The notes: generated by a model not told the origin, from the sequence alone. A DNA stretch of 18,353 nt from CAYHXN01 sp964373675 (GCA_964373675.1 CAYJVO010000011.1:1-18353), one strand, 5' to 3'; positions 1 through 6,272 are shown, counted from the first letter of the stretch. Numbers and translations: made by a program.

Positions 1-2
1 GG

Positions 3-43
3 GTGGGTCAGTTTGACCGAAAACATGTGGGTCAGTATGACCC
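3..43. repeat. Two directly repeated short palindromes (iteron- or operator-like)
   Basis: GGTCA-GTT-TGACC lies at 6-18 and GGGTCA-GTA-TGACCC at 29-43. Each is a palindrome, and the two are direct repeats 24 bp apart that share GTGGGTCAG. They lie just downstream of the ATPase gene of the mobile element. They could be replication iterons, protein-binding sites or the end of an insertion sequence; the sequence alone does not decide. Confidence 0.45.
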
Positions 44-60
44 GGTTACTGACACCATGT

Positions 61-1467
61 CTACCCGATATGCACGTTTCCTTGACCGTCAGGCAGGTTC
101 TCGGGTGGACTTGGGGATGTTGGTGGACTTTCCGGAGGGGCGTCCTGGCCATTCATTTCCGTTTTTTCTTCTGAAACGAGACCATACCGCTCATAGAGCC
201 GGTGAAGCTCCGAACTGTCAGCCAGAGGAATCACAAAGACCCCGTGGCTTTTGGCCGTCCGGATGCCCAGCTTCCGGCGAAGAATCTGACCGATGTACTT
301 GGGTGTGATTCGGCGGTCGTACTCTTCCCCGTGTTTTTTGATAAAGGCGTCTGTGATCCCCTTGACCGATAACCGGGCTTGGGGCGAATGGAGATTCCTA
401 ATGACTTCCAGAAGTTCGGCTTCTATGTCAAAGCCCCGCTCGCTGATCATCTGGTCATGGTAGGTTTTGGCGAGTTCCCGGATTTCCGCGCGCGTCCCTT
501 CGTCCTGGATAACGCTCAAGAGCGGGGCGAATACCTGATTGAGCCGGGGCTCGATCGAGCGATCTACCAACGCTTCAAGAGGAGTCCGGCTCCCGAAATT
601 CCTAAATCGGAAGAGAAGCAACTTGTTTCGAAGATGAAGCGCTTCGGTCTTGTAGGTGTCCGGGAGGTTGATCGGAACATCTCCTCGAAGAGATCGTTGG
701 CCCATGTCTTCGGTGAGAAAACGGCTTTCCAAGGCCCGGTCTTCAAAGAAGCCGCGGGTAGCGATGAGCTTGGGACCAAAGACGTGATAGGCACGCGGGT
801 TGAATTCCTTGGTGATCGGAGACACCTCACTCCTCAGAACCGGAAAGCCCCGCACATTTCCGTTGTTGAGGATCTTCACCATATCCGCCTTTTCGTCGCT
901 GAAGCGAAAATCGCTCTCGTCAATGATCAGGGTTCCCCGGAAGGAATCCAGAATCCGGAAGATCGGAGACATGCTGGAAGCGCCGCTGGCAAAAATCGGC
1001 TTATTGCAGACCGAGCCCACAACCTGAAGGAAGCGGGTCTTGCCGCTGCCGGGCTCTCCTCTGACCCGGATATACGGAAGCTCGTTGAAGCCATCGTAGA
1101 CCCAACTGAAGAGAACGTAGTAGCTGGCGATCTTTTCAAAGAGCGGGTTCAGGTCTACGTAACGATGGAGGTATTCCCCGATCTCCCGGAGCAGCTCCTC
1201 TTCGGAACCGTATTCCTCGACTCCGGATGGGAAGAGAATGACCTGATTTTGAAGAAGGTTGTTGGTAGGCGTATATGGGACGAACTTTTGGCCCCCGTCG
1301 TTGATCTCCGGAAGCTCGCTCCAAGAACCGACTTTCCAAGTGAGGAAGGCGGTTTTATTTTCTTCCGGACGATGGATCATTTCCACCAGTGATCCGTCCT
1401 TAAGAACTGCTGAGACCAACGATTGTGATTTATTGGAGATTTTGTTCTGACTTTGGCTATTGATCAT
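61..1467 (-). CDS. AAA+ ATPase, mobile-element helicase/primase-like
   Basis: This 468-residue protein has a clear P-loop ATPase core. Walker A is GEPGSGKTR (about residues 137-145) and Walker B is TLIIDESD (about 179-186). A sensor-1-like strand is KLIATRG (about 233-239), and an arginine-finger-like RALESRF lies near 244-250. The C-terminal third looks like a winged helix, followed by a proline-rich tail. This arrangement is typical of ATPases related to the helicase half of phage and plasmid primase-helicases, so a role in replication or maintenance of the element is likely. No primase domain is visible in the N-terminal 100 residues. It starts at an ATG at 1467 and diverges from the recombinase operon across a large inverted repeat. 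A long ORF on the opposite strand (379-1392) has no recognisable motifs. Exact family not assigned. Confidence 0.75.
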   Translation of the reverse strand: MINSQSQNKISNKSQSLVSAVLKDGSLVEMIHRPEENKTAFLTWKVGSWSELPEINDGGQKFVPYTPTNNLLQNQVILFPSGVEEYGSEEELLREIGEYLHRYVDLNPLFEKIASYYVLFSWVYDGFNELPYIRVRGEPGSGKTRFLQVVGSVCNKPIFASGASSMSPIFRILDSFRGTLIIDESDFRFSDEKADMVKILNNGNVRGFPVLRSEVSPITKEFNPRAYHVFGPKLIATRGFFEDRALESRFLTEDMGQRSLRGDVPINLPDTYKTEALHLRNKLLLFRFRNFGSRTPLEALVDRSIEPRLNQVFAPLLSVIQDEGTRAEIRELAKTYHDQMISERGFDIEAELLEVIRNLHSPQARLSVKGITDAFIKKHGEEYDRRITPKYIGQILRRKLGIRTAKSHGVFVIPLADSSELHRLYERYGLVSEEKTEMNGQDAPPESPPTSPSPPENLPDGQGNVHIG

Positions 1468-1501
1468 GGCGCGAAGATACTAGCACACTGCTAAATGTCC
1501 T

Positions 1502-1564
1502 CGTAGACGCCACATCTTGCCGCCCAAGGCAAGCCGCTTCTCTGGGCAAGAAATGGCGTCTACG
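1502..1564. repeat. Large inverted repeat between divergent element genes
   Basis: An 11-bp perfect arm (CGTAGACGCCA at 1502-1512, complement at 1554-1564) encloses a second arm (TCTTGCC at 1515-1521, GGCAAGA at 1545-1551). Flanking CCTCG and CGAGG extend the symmetry imperfectly. It lies between the start codons of the ATPase (-) and the small protein (+). It is therefore not a normal terminator; operator, replication origin or recombination site are possible. Confidence 0.6.
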
Positions 1565-1599
1565 CGAGGAAGCCATTCCGGGGTAGACTCTCACCCATC

Positions 1600-1818
1600 A
1601 TGAAACTCAAAGAGATATATCCTGGTCAGACAGAAGAATGGTATCGACAGGCGGAGGCGAACCTCCGGCGCTATCTGGAAATCGTGATCCGGACCTACAA
1701 GCGCCTCAATGAAACCCCGGAAGGACAAGCCTGGCTCCGGGCTTTACTCGAGAAAAACACTCGAGCTAGGATGAATTTGCCACGCCGAGGCGGGGCAAAA
1801 AAGGTCGAATCCAAATAG
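1600..1818 (+). CDS. Small hypothetical protein upstream of the recombinase
   Basis: This 72-residue charged protein is mostly helical by composition, with a Lys/Arg-rich C-terminus (RRGGAKKVESK). It has no signal peptide or membrane segment and I do not recognise a family. It starts at an ATG and ends 15 bp before the recombinase start on the same strand, so the two are probably co-transcribed. A regulator or directionality factor for the recombinase would fit the position, but nothing in the sequence shows this. Codon composition resembles the recombinase gene. Confidence 0.6.
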   Translation: MKLKEIYPGQTEEWYRQAEANLRRYLEIVIRTYKRLNETPEGQAWLRALLEKNTRARMNLPRRGGAKKVESK

Positions 1819-1833
1819 CTCACCACATCTTCC

Positions 1834-3465
1834 ATGTCTCAACAGAACTTTTACGCCTATGTCCGTGTCTCCACACAGAAGCAAGGAGAAAAGGGAGTCT
1901 CCCTCCAAGAGCAGAAGGACGCCATTCAGCGATACTCCGATCGCTTTGGCTTGACCATCGCGCAATGGTTTGAGGAACGAGAAACGGCCGCGAAGCGCGG
2001 CCGTCCGATCTTCAACCAGATGCTAAAGCTCATCACCAAGGGCAAAGCTCAGGGCGTCATCATTCACAAGATTGATCGGAGCGCCCGGAACTTGAGGGAT
2101 TGGGCCGACCTGGGCGATATGATTGACTCGGGAATCCGGGTTCATTTCGCCAATGAGGATCTCGACCTCACTAGCAGGGGCGGTCGGCTTTCAGCCGACA
2201 TCCAAGCCGTCGTTGCATCAGATTTTATCCGAAATCTTCGGGAAGAGACCCGCAAGGGGCAGCATGGCCGACTCAAACAAGGATTGCTTCCGTGGCGAGC
2301 CCCCGTTGGCTACCTGAACAATGGTCCAGGCAAACTGAAAGAGCCTGACCCAGAAAAGGCTCCGCTGGTACAGAAAGCCTTCGAGCTGTATTCCTCCGGT
2401 CAATACACGATGAAACGACTAGCCGAAGACATGCACTCCTTGGGGCTCACCAATTGCCGTGGAAACAAGCTCACCATCGAGGGGCTCTCCGCGATCCTTA
2501 CGAATCCCTTCTACGTCAGGATTATCCGAATCAAGACGACCGGAGAAACCTTCATCGGAAATCACGAGCCGATCATCACCAACGACCTCTTCGAGCGTGC
2601 TCAAGCGGTACGAGAAGGACGGACCAACTACCAGCCACCAAAGCACTTCCTTGTATTTCGCCGGATGCTGACATGCCGTCCTTGTAAACAATCTTTGATC
2701 GGAGAACTTCAAAAGGGGCGAGTCTACTACCGCTGCCATAACCGCTGTCCGGATGCCTCCCTCCGAGAAGACTACGCCGAGGCCCAGGTTCTAGACCAGA
2801 TTCAGCAGCTCCGATTCAACGATGAGGAACGAGACGTACTCAATGACCTACTCCAGGAGCTTCGGAAGAATTGGCACAACGAATTCCAAAATCAGGTCAA
2901 CGCCATCTCGCTCCGTTTGGGCAACATCAAGGAACGGCTCGGCCGACTGACCGACGCCTACGTTGACCGGCTGATTGAGAGGGAAATCTTCCACAACCGG
3001 CAGGCGGTCTTGCTCGTGGAGCAGAAGACCCTTGAGGGAAGGCTCGCTCATTTCAAAGCGGGAGATTCTTCCCTGCCGGACCAGGTTGCCCAGGTCCTCG
3101 AACTCGCCACAAGCGTCCATTCCGAATATCAGACCGCTTCTCCGGAGGAAAAAAGGGATCTTCTGAAAACCGTCACCTCGAACCGCTGGGTAGACGGTAA
3201 AAAGCTAGAGCTGATGCTGGCTCCGCCGTTTGACCTGATTCAAAAACGGTTCCAAAACGTGGAAGGGAGGCCGGAGGGAGAATCGAACTCCCGCATGATT
3301 GTTTTGCAGACAATCGCCTTACCACTTGGCTATCCGGCCTTAATAATATTGTATCTAATTTTCAATAATTTTTTCTGCTGGCCAGTTTTTAAGAATTGCT
3401 CTCTCCTCACCGCCTCGCCCCTAGTATTGTATACCTCATGTCCCAACAACTGCCAAGGTCGGTAG
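1834..3465 (+). CDS. Large serine recombinase (site-specific integrase)
   Basis: Serine recombinases cut and rejoin DNA at attachment sites through a phosphoserine link. The N-terminal catalytic domain has YVRVST, giving Ser13 as the likely nucleophile, and the conserved DRSARN region (81-86). A recombinase domain follows, with motifs such as GYLNNGPGKLKEPDPEKAP and the NPFY helix region. A zinc ribbon has Cys281, Cys284, Cys301 and Cys305, and a long coiled-coil segment spans about 330-410. This is the classic large serine integrase layout. From about residue 479 the frame runs into tRNA-Cys on the opposite strand, so the last ~65 residues come from the tRNA and flanking chromosomal DNA. That tail is low in complexity and probably not functional. 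Start: ATG at 1834, 15 bp after the small upstream gene. Confidence 0.92.
   Translation: MSQQNFYAYVRVSTQKQGEKGVSLQEQKDAIQRYSDRFGLTIAQWFEERETAAKRGRPIFNQMLKLITKGKAQGVIIHKIDRSARNLRDWADLGDMIDSGIRVHFANEDLDLTSRGGRLSADIQAVVASDFIRNLREETRKGQHGRLKQGLLPWRAPVGYLNNGPGKLKEPDPEKAPLVQKAFELYSSGQYTMKRLAEDMHSLGLTNCRGNKLTIEGLSAILTNPFYVRIIRIKTTGETFIGNHEPIITNDLFERAQAVREGRTNYQPPKHFLVFRRMLTCRPCKQSLIGELQKGRVYYRCHNRCPDASLREDYAEAQVLDQIQQLRFNDEERDVLNDLLQELRKNWHNEFQNQVNAISLRLGNIKERLGRLTDAYVDRLIEREIFHNRQAVLLVEQKTLEGRLAHFKAGDSSLPDQVAQVLELATSVHSEYQTASPEEKRDLLKTVTSNRWVDGKKLELMLAPPFDLIQKRFQNVEGRPEGESNSRMIVLQTIALPLGYPALIILYLIFNNFFCWPVFKNCSLLTASPLVLYTSCPNNCQGR
3268..3339 (-). tRNA. tRNA-Cys (GCA)
   Basis: A 72-nt cloverleaf reads on the minus strand. 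The acceptor stem is GGCCGGA/TCCGGCC, the D arm GCC...GGC, the anticodon stem ATTGT/ACAAT with loop CTGCAAA (anticodon GCA), and the T loop contains TTCGATT. The discriminator base is U73, as expected for tRNA-Cys. CCA is not encoded; the next bases are CCC. The 3' end abuts the mobile element, and the first 10 nt overlap the end of a GIY-YIG reading frame. No terminator is visible downstream, consistent with displacement by the insertion. Confidence 0.95.
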
Positions 3466-3584
3466 AATTTGGTTGATTTTACCTTGCCAGTATTATGAAG
3501 ATATAAACGGCTATCTAAATTCTTTGTAGATCCAATATATAAATCATTATTTTTCAAACTCGTTTAATAATAAACGTAGTACAT
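3330..3584 (-). pseudogene. GIY-YIG endonuclease family gene, interrupted by an in-frame stop
   Basis: Reading from ATG at 3584 gives MYYVYY, a TAA stop (3564-3566), then TSLKNNDLYIGST and a normal single-domain GIY-YIG protein to a TAG at 3330-3332. The YIG motif, the SRLYLHN arginine segment, KSTKFYRPW and the EAVRREQFLK glutamate segment are all present. The stop falls in the first (GIY-equivalent) motif, where relatives usually have VYLLKS or similar, so a TTA-to-TAA change is the simplest explanation. The only downstream start is a TTG at 3557, which would omit the first motif. The stop codon of the gene is bases 8-10 of tRNA-Cys. Either this is a real pseudogene or it is a sequencing error. 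Confidence 0.75.
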
Positions 3585-3608
3585 TGAGAACGTATGGTGT
3601 TTTGTGTC

Positions 3609-3666
3609 CCTACGGTCATCCCCGCGGGAGATCTGCCGTAGGCATGAGACATCTCCCGAAGGGAGA
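3609..3666. repeat. Pair of GC-rich hairpins
   Basis: Hairpin one pairs CCTACGG (3609-3615) with CCGTAGG (3636-3642) and contains an inner CCCGCGGG palindrome (3621-3628). Hairpin two pairs TCTCCC (3652-3657) with GGGAGA (3661-3666) across a GAA loop. They fill the space between the GIY-YIG remnant and a tRNA-like fragment. They resemble the hairpin clusters at 17321-17377 and 18301-18352 in style, not in exact sequence. Confidence 0.5.
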
Positions 3667-3675
3667 CAGTGAGTT

Positions 3676-3699
3676 GCCTTACCATTTGGCTACCGTGCC
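3676..3699 (-). other. tRNA 5'-half fragment, tRNA-Cys-like
   Basis: These 24 nt match the first 24 nt of the intact tRNA-Cys at 20 positions, including the full TAGCC...GGTAAGGC D-arm core. No matching anticodon or T arm follows, so it cannot fold into a complete tRNA. It lies 12 bp after the rbfA stop, on the same strand as rbfA and tRNA-Cys. Probably a relic of a duplicated or disrupted tRNA gene; a tRNA-Gln-type origin is also possible. Confidence 0.5.
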
Positions 3700-3711
3700 A
3701 TTGCTTGTATT

Positions 3712-4044
3712 TTACTTGTCCAAAAGCGCTTTTTCAACCTTGGCAGCTTTTTCCAAGCCAAAGTCTAATTCAAAATTAATTCTTGGCATTGGCCTGATAT
3801 TCATTTTCTCATTTAAAAGGTGCTGGAAGTATCCTTGCCTGGATTTTAAAATTTTCAACGCATCTTGGGAACGTTCGGAAGGCAGTACGCTTACTTTAAC
3901 TTTGGCATGCTGCCTATCTTTACCTGCGATCTCTACATCCGTTAACGTAATTAATACTCCTTCAATCTCCACCTCCTTAAGAAGAATTTTACTTAAAATT
4001 TCTTTGATTAAGCTGCTTACCCGCTCGGTACGATGTTGTTTCAT
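3712..4044 (-). CDS. rbfA: Ribosome-binding factor A
   Basis: RbfA is a small KH-type protein that assists late maturation of the 30S subunit near the 5' end of 16S rRNA. The 110-residue product starts RTERVSSLIKEILSKIL, the usual family N-terminus, and continues with ITLTDVEIAGKDRQHAKVKVSVLP and a C-terminal NIRPMPRINFELDFGLEKAAKVEKALL segment matching the conserved end of the family. The length is normal. Its ATG overlaps the infB stop as ATGA (4 nt), so translation is probably coupled. infB-rbfA is a conserved gene pair in bacteria. A tRNA-like fragment starts 12 bp after its stop. Confidence 0.9.
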   Translation of the reverse strand: MKQHRTERVSSLIKEILSKILLKEVEIEGVLITLTDVEIAGKDRQHAKVKVSVLPSERSQDALKILKSRQGYFQHLLNEKMNIRPMPRINFELDFGLEKAAKVEKALLDK

Positions 4045-5555
4045 AAATGACTAACTAATATATCTCCGATCTTTACTTCGTTTTTACTGTCAAACAATAG
4101 TCCGCACTCATTCCCCATCTCCACGCGTGGCGTGTCTTTCCGGCCTTGCTGAAGATTAATCACCCGTCCGTTTCCGACAATTTCTTTCTTGCGTTCAATT
4201 TCCAAAATGGAATTGTTTTTAACCTCCCCCTCTAAAACCTTGCCGCCAATAATCTGATTGCCGCCCTTCCTGCCGAACGCCGCTAAAATTTCCAATTTTC
4301 CCGCCGGCTTGGCTTCGCTGACTAAAAATTCTTCCAGGGTTTTGGTTAATTCGTAAATGATTTCGGACCGAATGATTCTGATATTATTTGCCCGCGCCAA
4401 ATTATCAGCGGCTTTTGTGATTTTAGCGCGAAAACCAACAACGACCGCTTTAGTGGCAATCGCCATCTTCACATCGCCGTCGGAAATTTCACCAACGGAC
4501 TCTTCAATAATTTCTACTTTCCTATGCTTAGCTGAGATATTTCGGATAACTTCCGACAAGGCCTCTAATGAGCCGGAGACATCAGCTTTTAAAATCACCG
4601 ACAGCATCTCGGTATCAATTATTTTTGATCTTTCTTCTTTTTTAAATCCAGCTGCAACACTGTCAGATATAACCTTCTTCGGCCCGGCCCGAAACCGATC
4701 GCCGGCCTTCGGAAGATCTGAAAATCCCAAAATTAAAACCGGCAAAGATGGGGCGGCTTCTTTAACTGATTTTCCCAAAAAATCCTCCAAAATTTTGATC
4801 TTTCCGCTTGTTGATCCGGCGGCAATATTATCGCCTACCCTTAAAATCCCGTCAGTTACAATTACTGAAACGATAATGCCTTTCCGGCTGTCTAATTTGG
4901 ATTCTAAAATAAATCCCTGCGCCTCACTGCTGGGATCATATTTTAAATCTTCCACTTCCGCGGTAAGCAAAATCAAATCCAAAAGATCATGGATGCCCTC
5001 GCCAGTTTTGGCAGAAATCGGTTGATAGCTGACATTGCCGCCGTATCCCTCAAGCAACACCCCTGCCTGCATCAAATCGTTTTTGGTGCGGTTAACATCG
5101 GCGTTGTTTTTATCAATTTTATTGATTGCTACTATAAAAGGAGTTTGAGTTTCGGTTACGATTTTAATTGCTTCCCTAGTTTGTGGCTTAACGCTATCGT
5201 CAGCTGCCACCACAATAACGGCAATGTCGGCGGCTTTCGTTCCTCGTTCGCGCATTTTGGAAAACGCCTCGTGGCCAGGAGTGTCAATGAAGGTAATTTT
5301 CTTTCCTTCGGAAAGCGCGGACTCATGCGGACTGGGCGCGGACTTGCGCGGAATTTTTTCTGCACCAGTCTGCGTTTGTTCTGCGTTAGTCCGCGATTCA
5401 TGCGGGACATGAATAATTTCATAGGCACCGATAGATTGAGTAATGCCGCCGACCTCCGTGGCGGCGATACTGGTCTTGCGGATATAGTCCAGTAAAGTGG
5501 TTTTTCCATGATCAACACTGCCCATTATTACAACTATTGGGGGACGCTTAAGCAT
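4041..5555 (-). CDS. infB: Translation initiation factor IF-2 (short form with repeat-derived insert)
   Basis: IF-2 is the GTPase that places fMet-tRNA on the 30S subunit and promotes subunit joining. This 504-residue form begins almost directly at the G domain and lacks the long N-terminal region. Motifs: GSVDHGKTT (G1, 12-20), GGITQ (G2, 36-40), DTPGH (G3, 91-95), NKID (G4, 145-148), SAK (G5, 181-183). Beta-barrel, domain 3 and C2-like regions follow. Residues about 51-83 are an insertion between switch I and G3, encoded by an inverted array of short repeats. The reading frame can be extended to a TTG at 5576, but I chose ATG 5555: it gives the conserved LKRPPIVVIMG start, and a strong promoter lies in the extension. 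It overlaps rbfA by 4 nt and follows pcm. Confidence 0.93.
   Translation of the reverse strand: MLKRPPIVVIMGSVDHGKTTLLDYIRKTSIAATEVGGITQSIGAYEIIHVPHESRTNAEQTQTGAEKIPRKSAPSPHESALSEGKKITFIDTPGHEAFSKMRERGTKAADIAVIVVAADDSVKPQTREAIKIVTETQTPFIVAINKIDKNNADVNRTKNDLMQAGVLLEGYGGNVSYQPISAKTGEGIHDLLDLILLTAEVEDLKYDPSSEAQGFILESKLDSRKGIIVSVIVTDGILRVGDNIAAGSTSGKIKILEDFLGKSVKEAAPSLPVLILGFSDLPKAGDRFRAGPKKVISDSVAAGFKKEERSKIIDTEMLSVILKADVSGSLEALSEVIRNISAKHRKVEIIEESVGEISDGDVKMAIATKAVVVGFRAKITKAADNLARANNIRIIRSEIIYELTKTLEEFLVSEAKPAGKLEILAAFGRKGGNQIIGGKVLEGEVKNNSILEIERKKEIVGNGRVINLQQGRKDTPRVEMGNECGLLFDSKNEVKIGDILVSHL
5317..5394. repeat. Inverted array of short repeats inside infB
   Basis: Four units of the form GCGGAMT start at 5317, 5327, 5338 and 5348 (spacing 10, 11, 10). 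Four units of the reverse form (DKTCYGC) start at 5357, 5367, 5378 and 5388, with the same 10, 11, 10 spacing. The whole is a near-symmetrical palindrome of direct repeats that keeps the IF-2 frame open. It encodes a polar segment absent from ordinary IF-2. Confidence 0.8.
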
Positions 5556-5564
5556 AGTCCAAAC

Positions 5565-5593
5565 ATTATAAGCCAAACCTAATCCTCTATCAA
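5565..5593 (-). promoter_or_regulatory. Sigma70-type promoter for infB, leaderless geometry
   Basis: On the minus strand TTGATA (5593-5588) and TATAAT (5570-5565) are separated by 17 nt. The -10 ends 9 nt before the infB ATG at 5555, so transcription would begin within a few bases of the start codon. The -35 lies at the end of pcm. No Shine-Dalgarno sequence could fit in such a short leader. Confidence 0.65.
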
Positions 5594-6223
5594 AGGCACG
5601 AAACTGAATCCTTCGTAGCGCTTTTCCTGAAATTCCTTTTCGCTGACTTTATCCAAAACTGCAATCGCGTGCCCAACTGGCGTAACGATCCGGCCGCCGA
5701 CTTTAAGTTGCTTTTGCCATGATTCCGGGATTTTTTCTCCGGCGGCGCCGGCGATAATTTTATCGTAGAGCGCCTCGCTTTTATAACCCTTAGACCCGTC
5801 TCCTAAAACAACCTTTACCGTTCCTTTTTTAATAAAATTATACTTACCAATATTTTCCTCAGCCATCTTTTTTAATGCCGGAATTCTCTCTATTGTAATT
5901 ACTTTTCCGTTAATTCCTGATTCTTTATTCCTAATTCTAGAAGAAACACAATAAGCCAACAGGCCCGCTTTCCATCCCGAACCGGCTCCGACATCTAAAA
6001 TTTTCTCGCCCGGCCGCGGCTGCAGCCGCTCCAACATAAACGCCACTACCAGCGGCTGAGAAATCGTCTGGCCAAAACCAATCGGTAAAGCGGTATTATC
6101 GTAAGCCGCCTCTGCCAATTCCTCGGGAACAAAATTTTTACGGTCAATTGCCCGAAACGCCTCAATTATTAGAGGTGTTTTTAAATAACCATCGGAAACA
6201 AGCTCTTGAATCAATTTTTCCAT
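5579..6223 (-). CDS. pcm: Protein-L-isoaspartate O-methyltransferase
   Basis: PCMT transfers a methyl group from S-adenosylmethionine to isoaspartyl residues and so starts repair of damaged proteins. The 214-residue protein shows DRKNFVPEELAEAAYDNTALPIGFGQTISQP, the typical substrate-binding start. SAM motif I is DVGAGSGW, followed by VITIERIPALKKMAEENI, VVLGDGSKGY and LKVGGRIVTPVG near the C-terminus. An extra segment, SSRIRNKESGIN, sits just before GKVITIE and is encoded by four heptamer repeats (5910-5937). It is on the same strand as infB and its stop is 23 bp upstream of the infB ATG. It starts at an ATG with AGGA three bases upstream, closer than usual. Confidence 0.9.
   Translation of the reverse strand: MEKLIQELVSDGYLKTPLIIEAFRAIDRKNFVPEELAEAAYDNTALPIGFGQTISQPLVVAFMLERLQPRPGEKILDVGAGSGWKAGLLAYCVSSRIRNKESGINGKVITIERIPALKKMAEENIGKYNFIKKGTVKVVLGDGSKGYKSEALYDKIIAGAAGEKIPESWQKQLKVGGRIVTPVGHAIAVLDKVSEKEFQEKRYEGFSFVPLIED
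5910..5937 (-). repeat. Four tandem heptamers inside pcm
   Basis: On the plus strand the units are TTAATTC, CTGATTC, TTTATTC and CTAATTC, consensus YTNATTC (GAATNAR in coding orientation). Total 28 bp. They encode part of an extra loop, IRNKESGIN, in the methyltransferase. Confidence 0.75.
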
Positions 6224-6242
6224 ATCCTAAATATAACAAAAA

Positions 6243-6264
6243 GCCCCGCGCTGAAGCGCGGGGC
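6243..6264 (-). terminator. Rho-independent terminator of the membrane-protein operon
   Basis: A 10-base GC-rich arm (6243-6252) pairs with 6255-6264 and is followed on the minus strand by TTTTTG. It lies 8 bp after the stop of the membrane protein and just upstream of pcm, so it separates the two transcription units. Confidence 0.85.
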
Positions 6265-6272
6265 GTAAAAAC

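Larger units (their letters stand above)
1..3267. mobile_element. Integrated mobile element (partial), serine-recombinase type, abutting the 3' end of tRNA-Cys
   Basis: This block holds a AAA+ ATPase of the mobile-element helicase/primase type, a small unknown protein and a large serine recombinase. It runs up to the 3' end of the tRNA-Cys gene at 3268. Its base composition is visibly GC-richer than the rest of the window: one 60-base line at 2461 has 34 G/C, against 28 in a comparable line at 4801. The recombinase gene points toward the tRNA and reads into it, as expected when the tRNA 3' end is the attachment site. The left end is not in the window, so the second attachment site cannot be seen and the element length is unknown. 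The right boundary is inferred from the tRNA end, not from a visible direct repeat. Confidence 0.6.

Noticed and set aside
379..1392. A 337-codon ORF on the plus strand opposite the ATPase gene
   Set aside because: It has no motifs, and the minus frame carries Walker A, Walker B, sensor and arginine-finger patterns. It is a GC-driven shadow.
3564..3566. Alternative genetic code to explain the stop in the GIY-YIG gene
   Set aside because: The codon is TAA, which terminates other genes in this window such as parB, rbfA and nadA. The code change known in some CPR lineages affects UGA, and TGA also ends topA and infB here.
3676..3699. Considered as a complete tRNA gene, possibly interrupted by an intron
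   Set aside because: No matching anticodon stem, T arm or acceptor 3' strand was found in the following bases.
4357..5025. A 222-codon plus-strand ORF inside infB
   Set aside because: It is antisense to conserved IF-2 domains and shows no family features.
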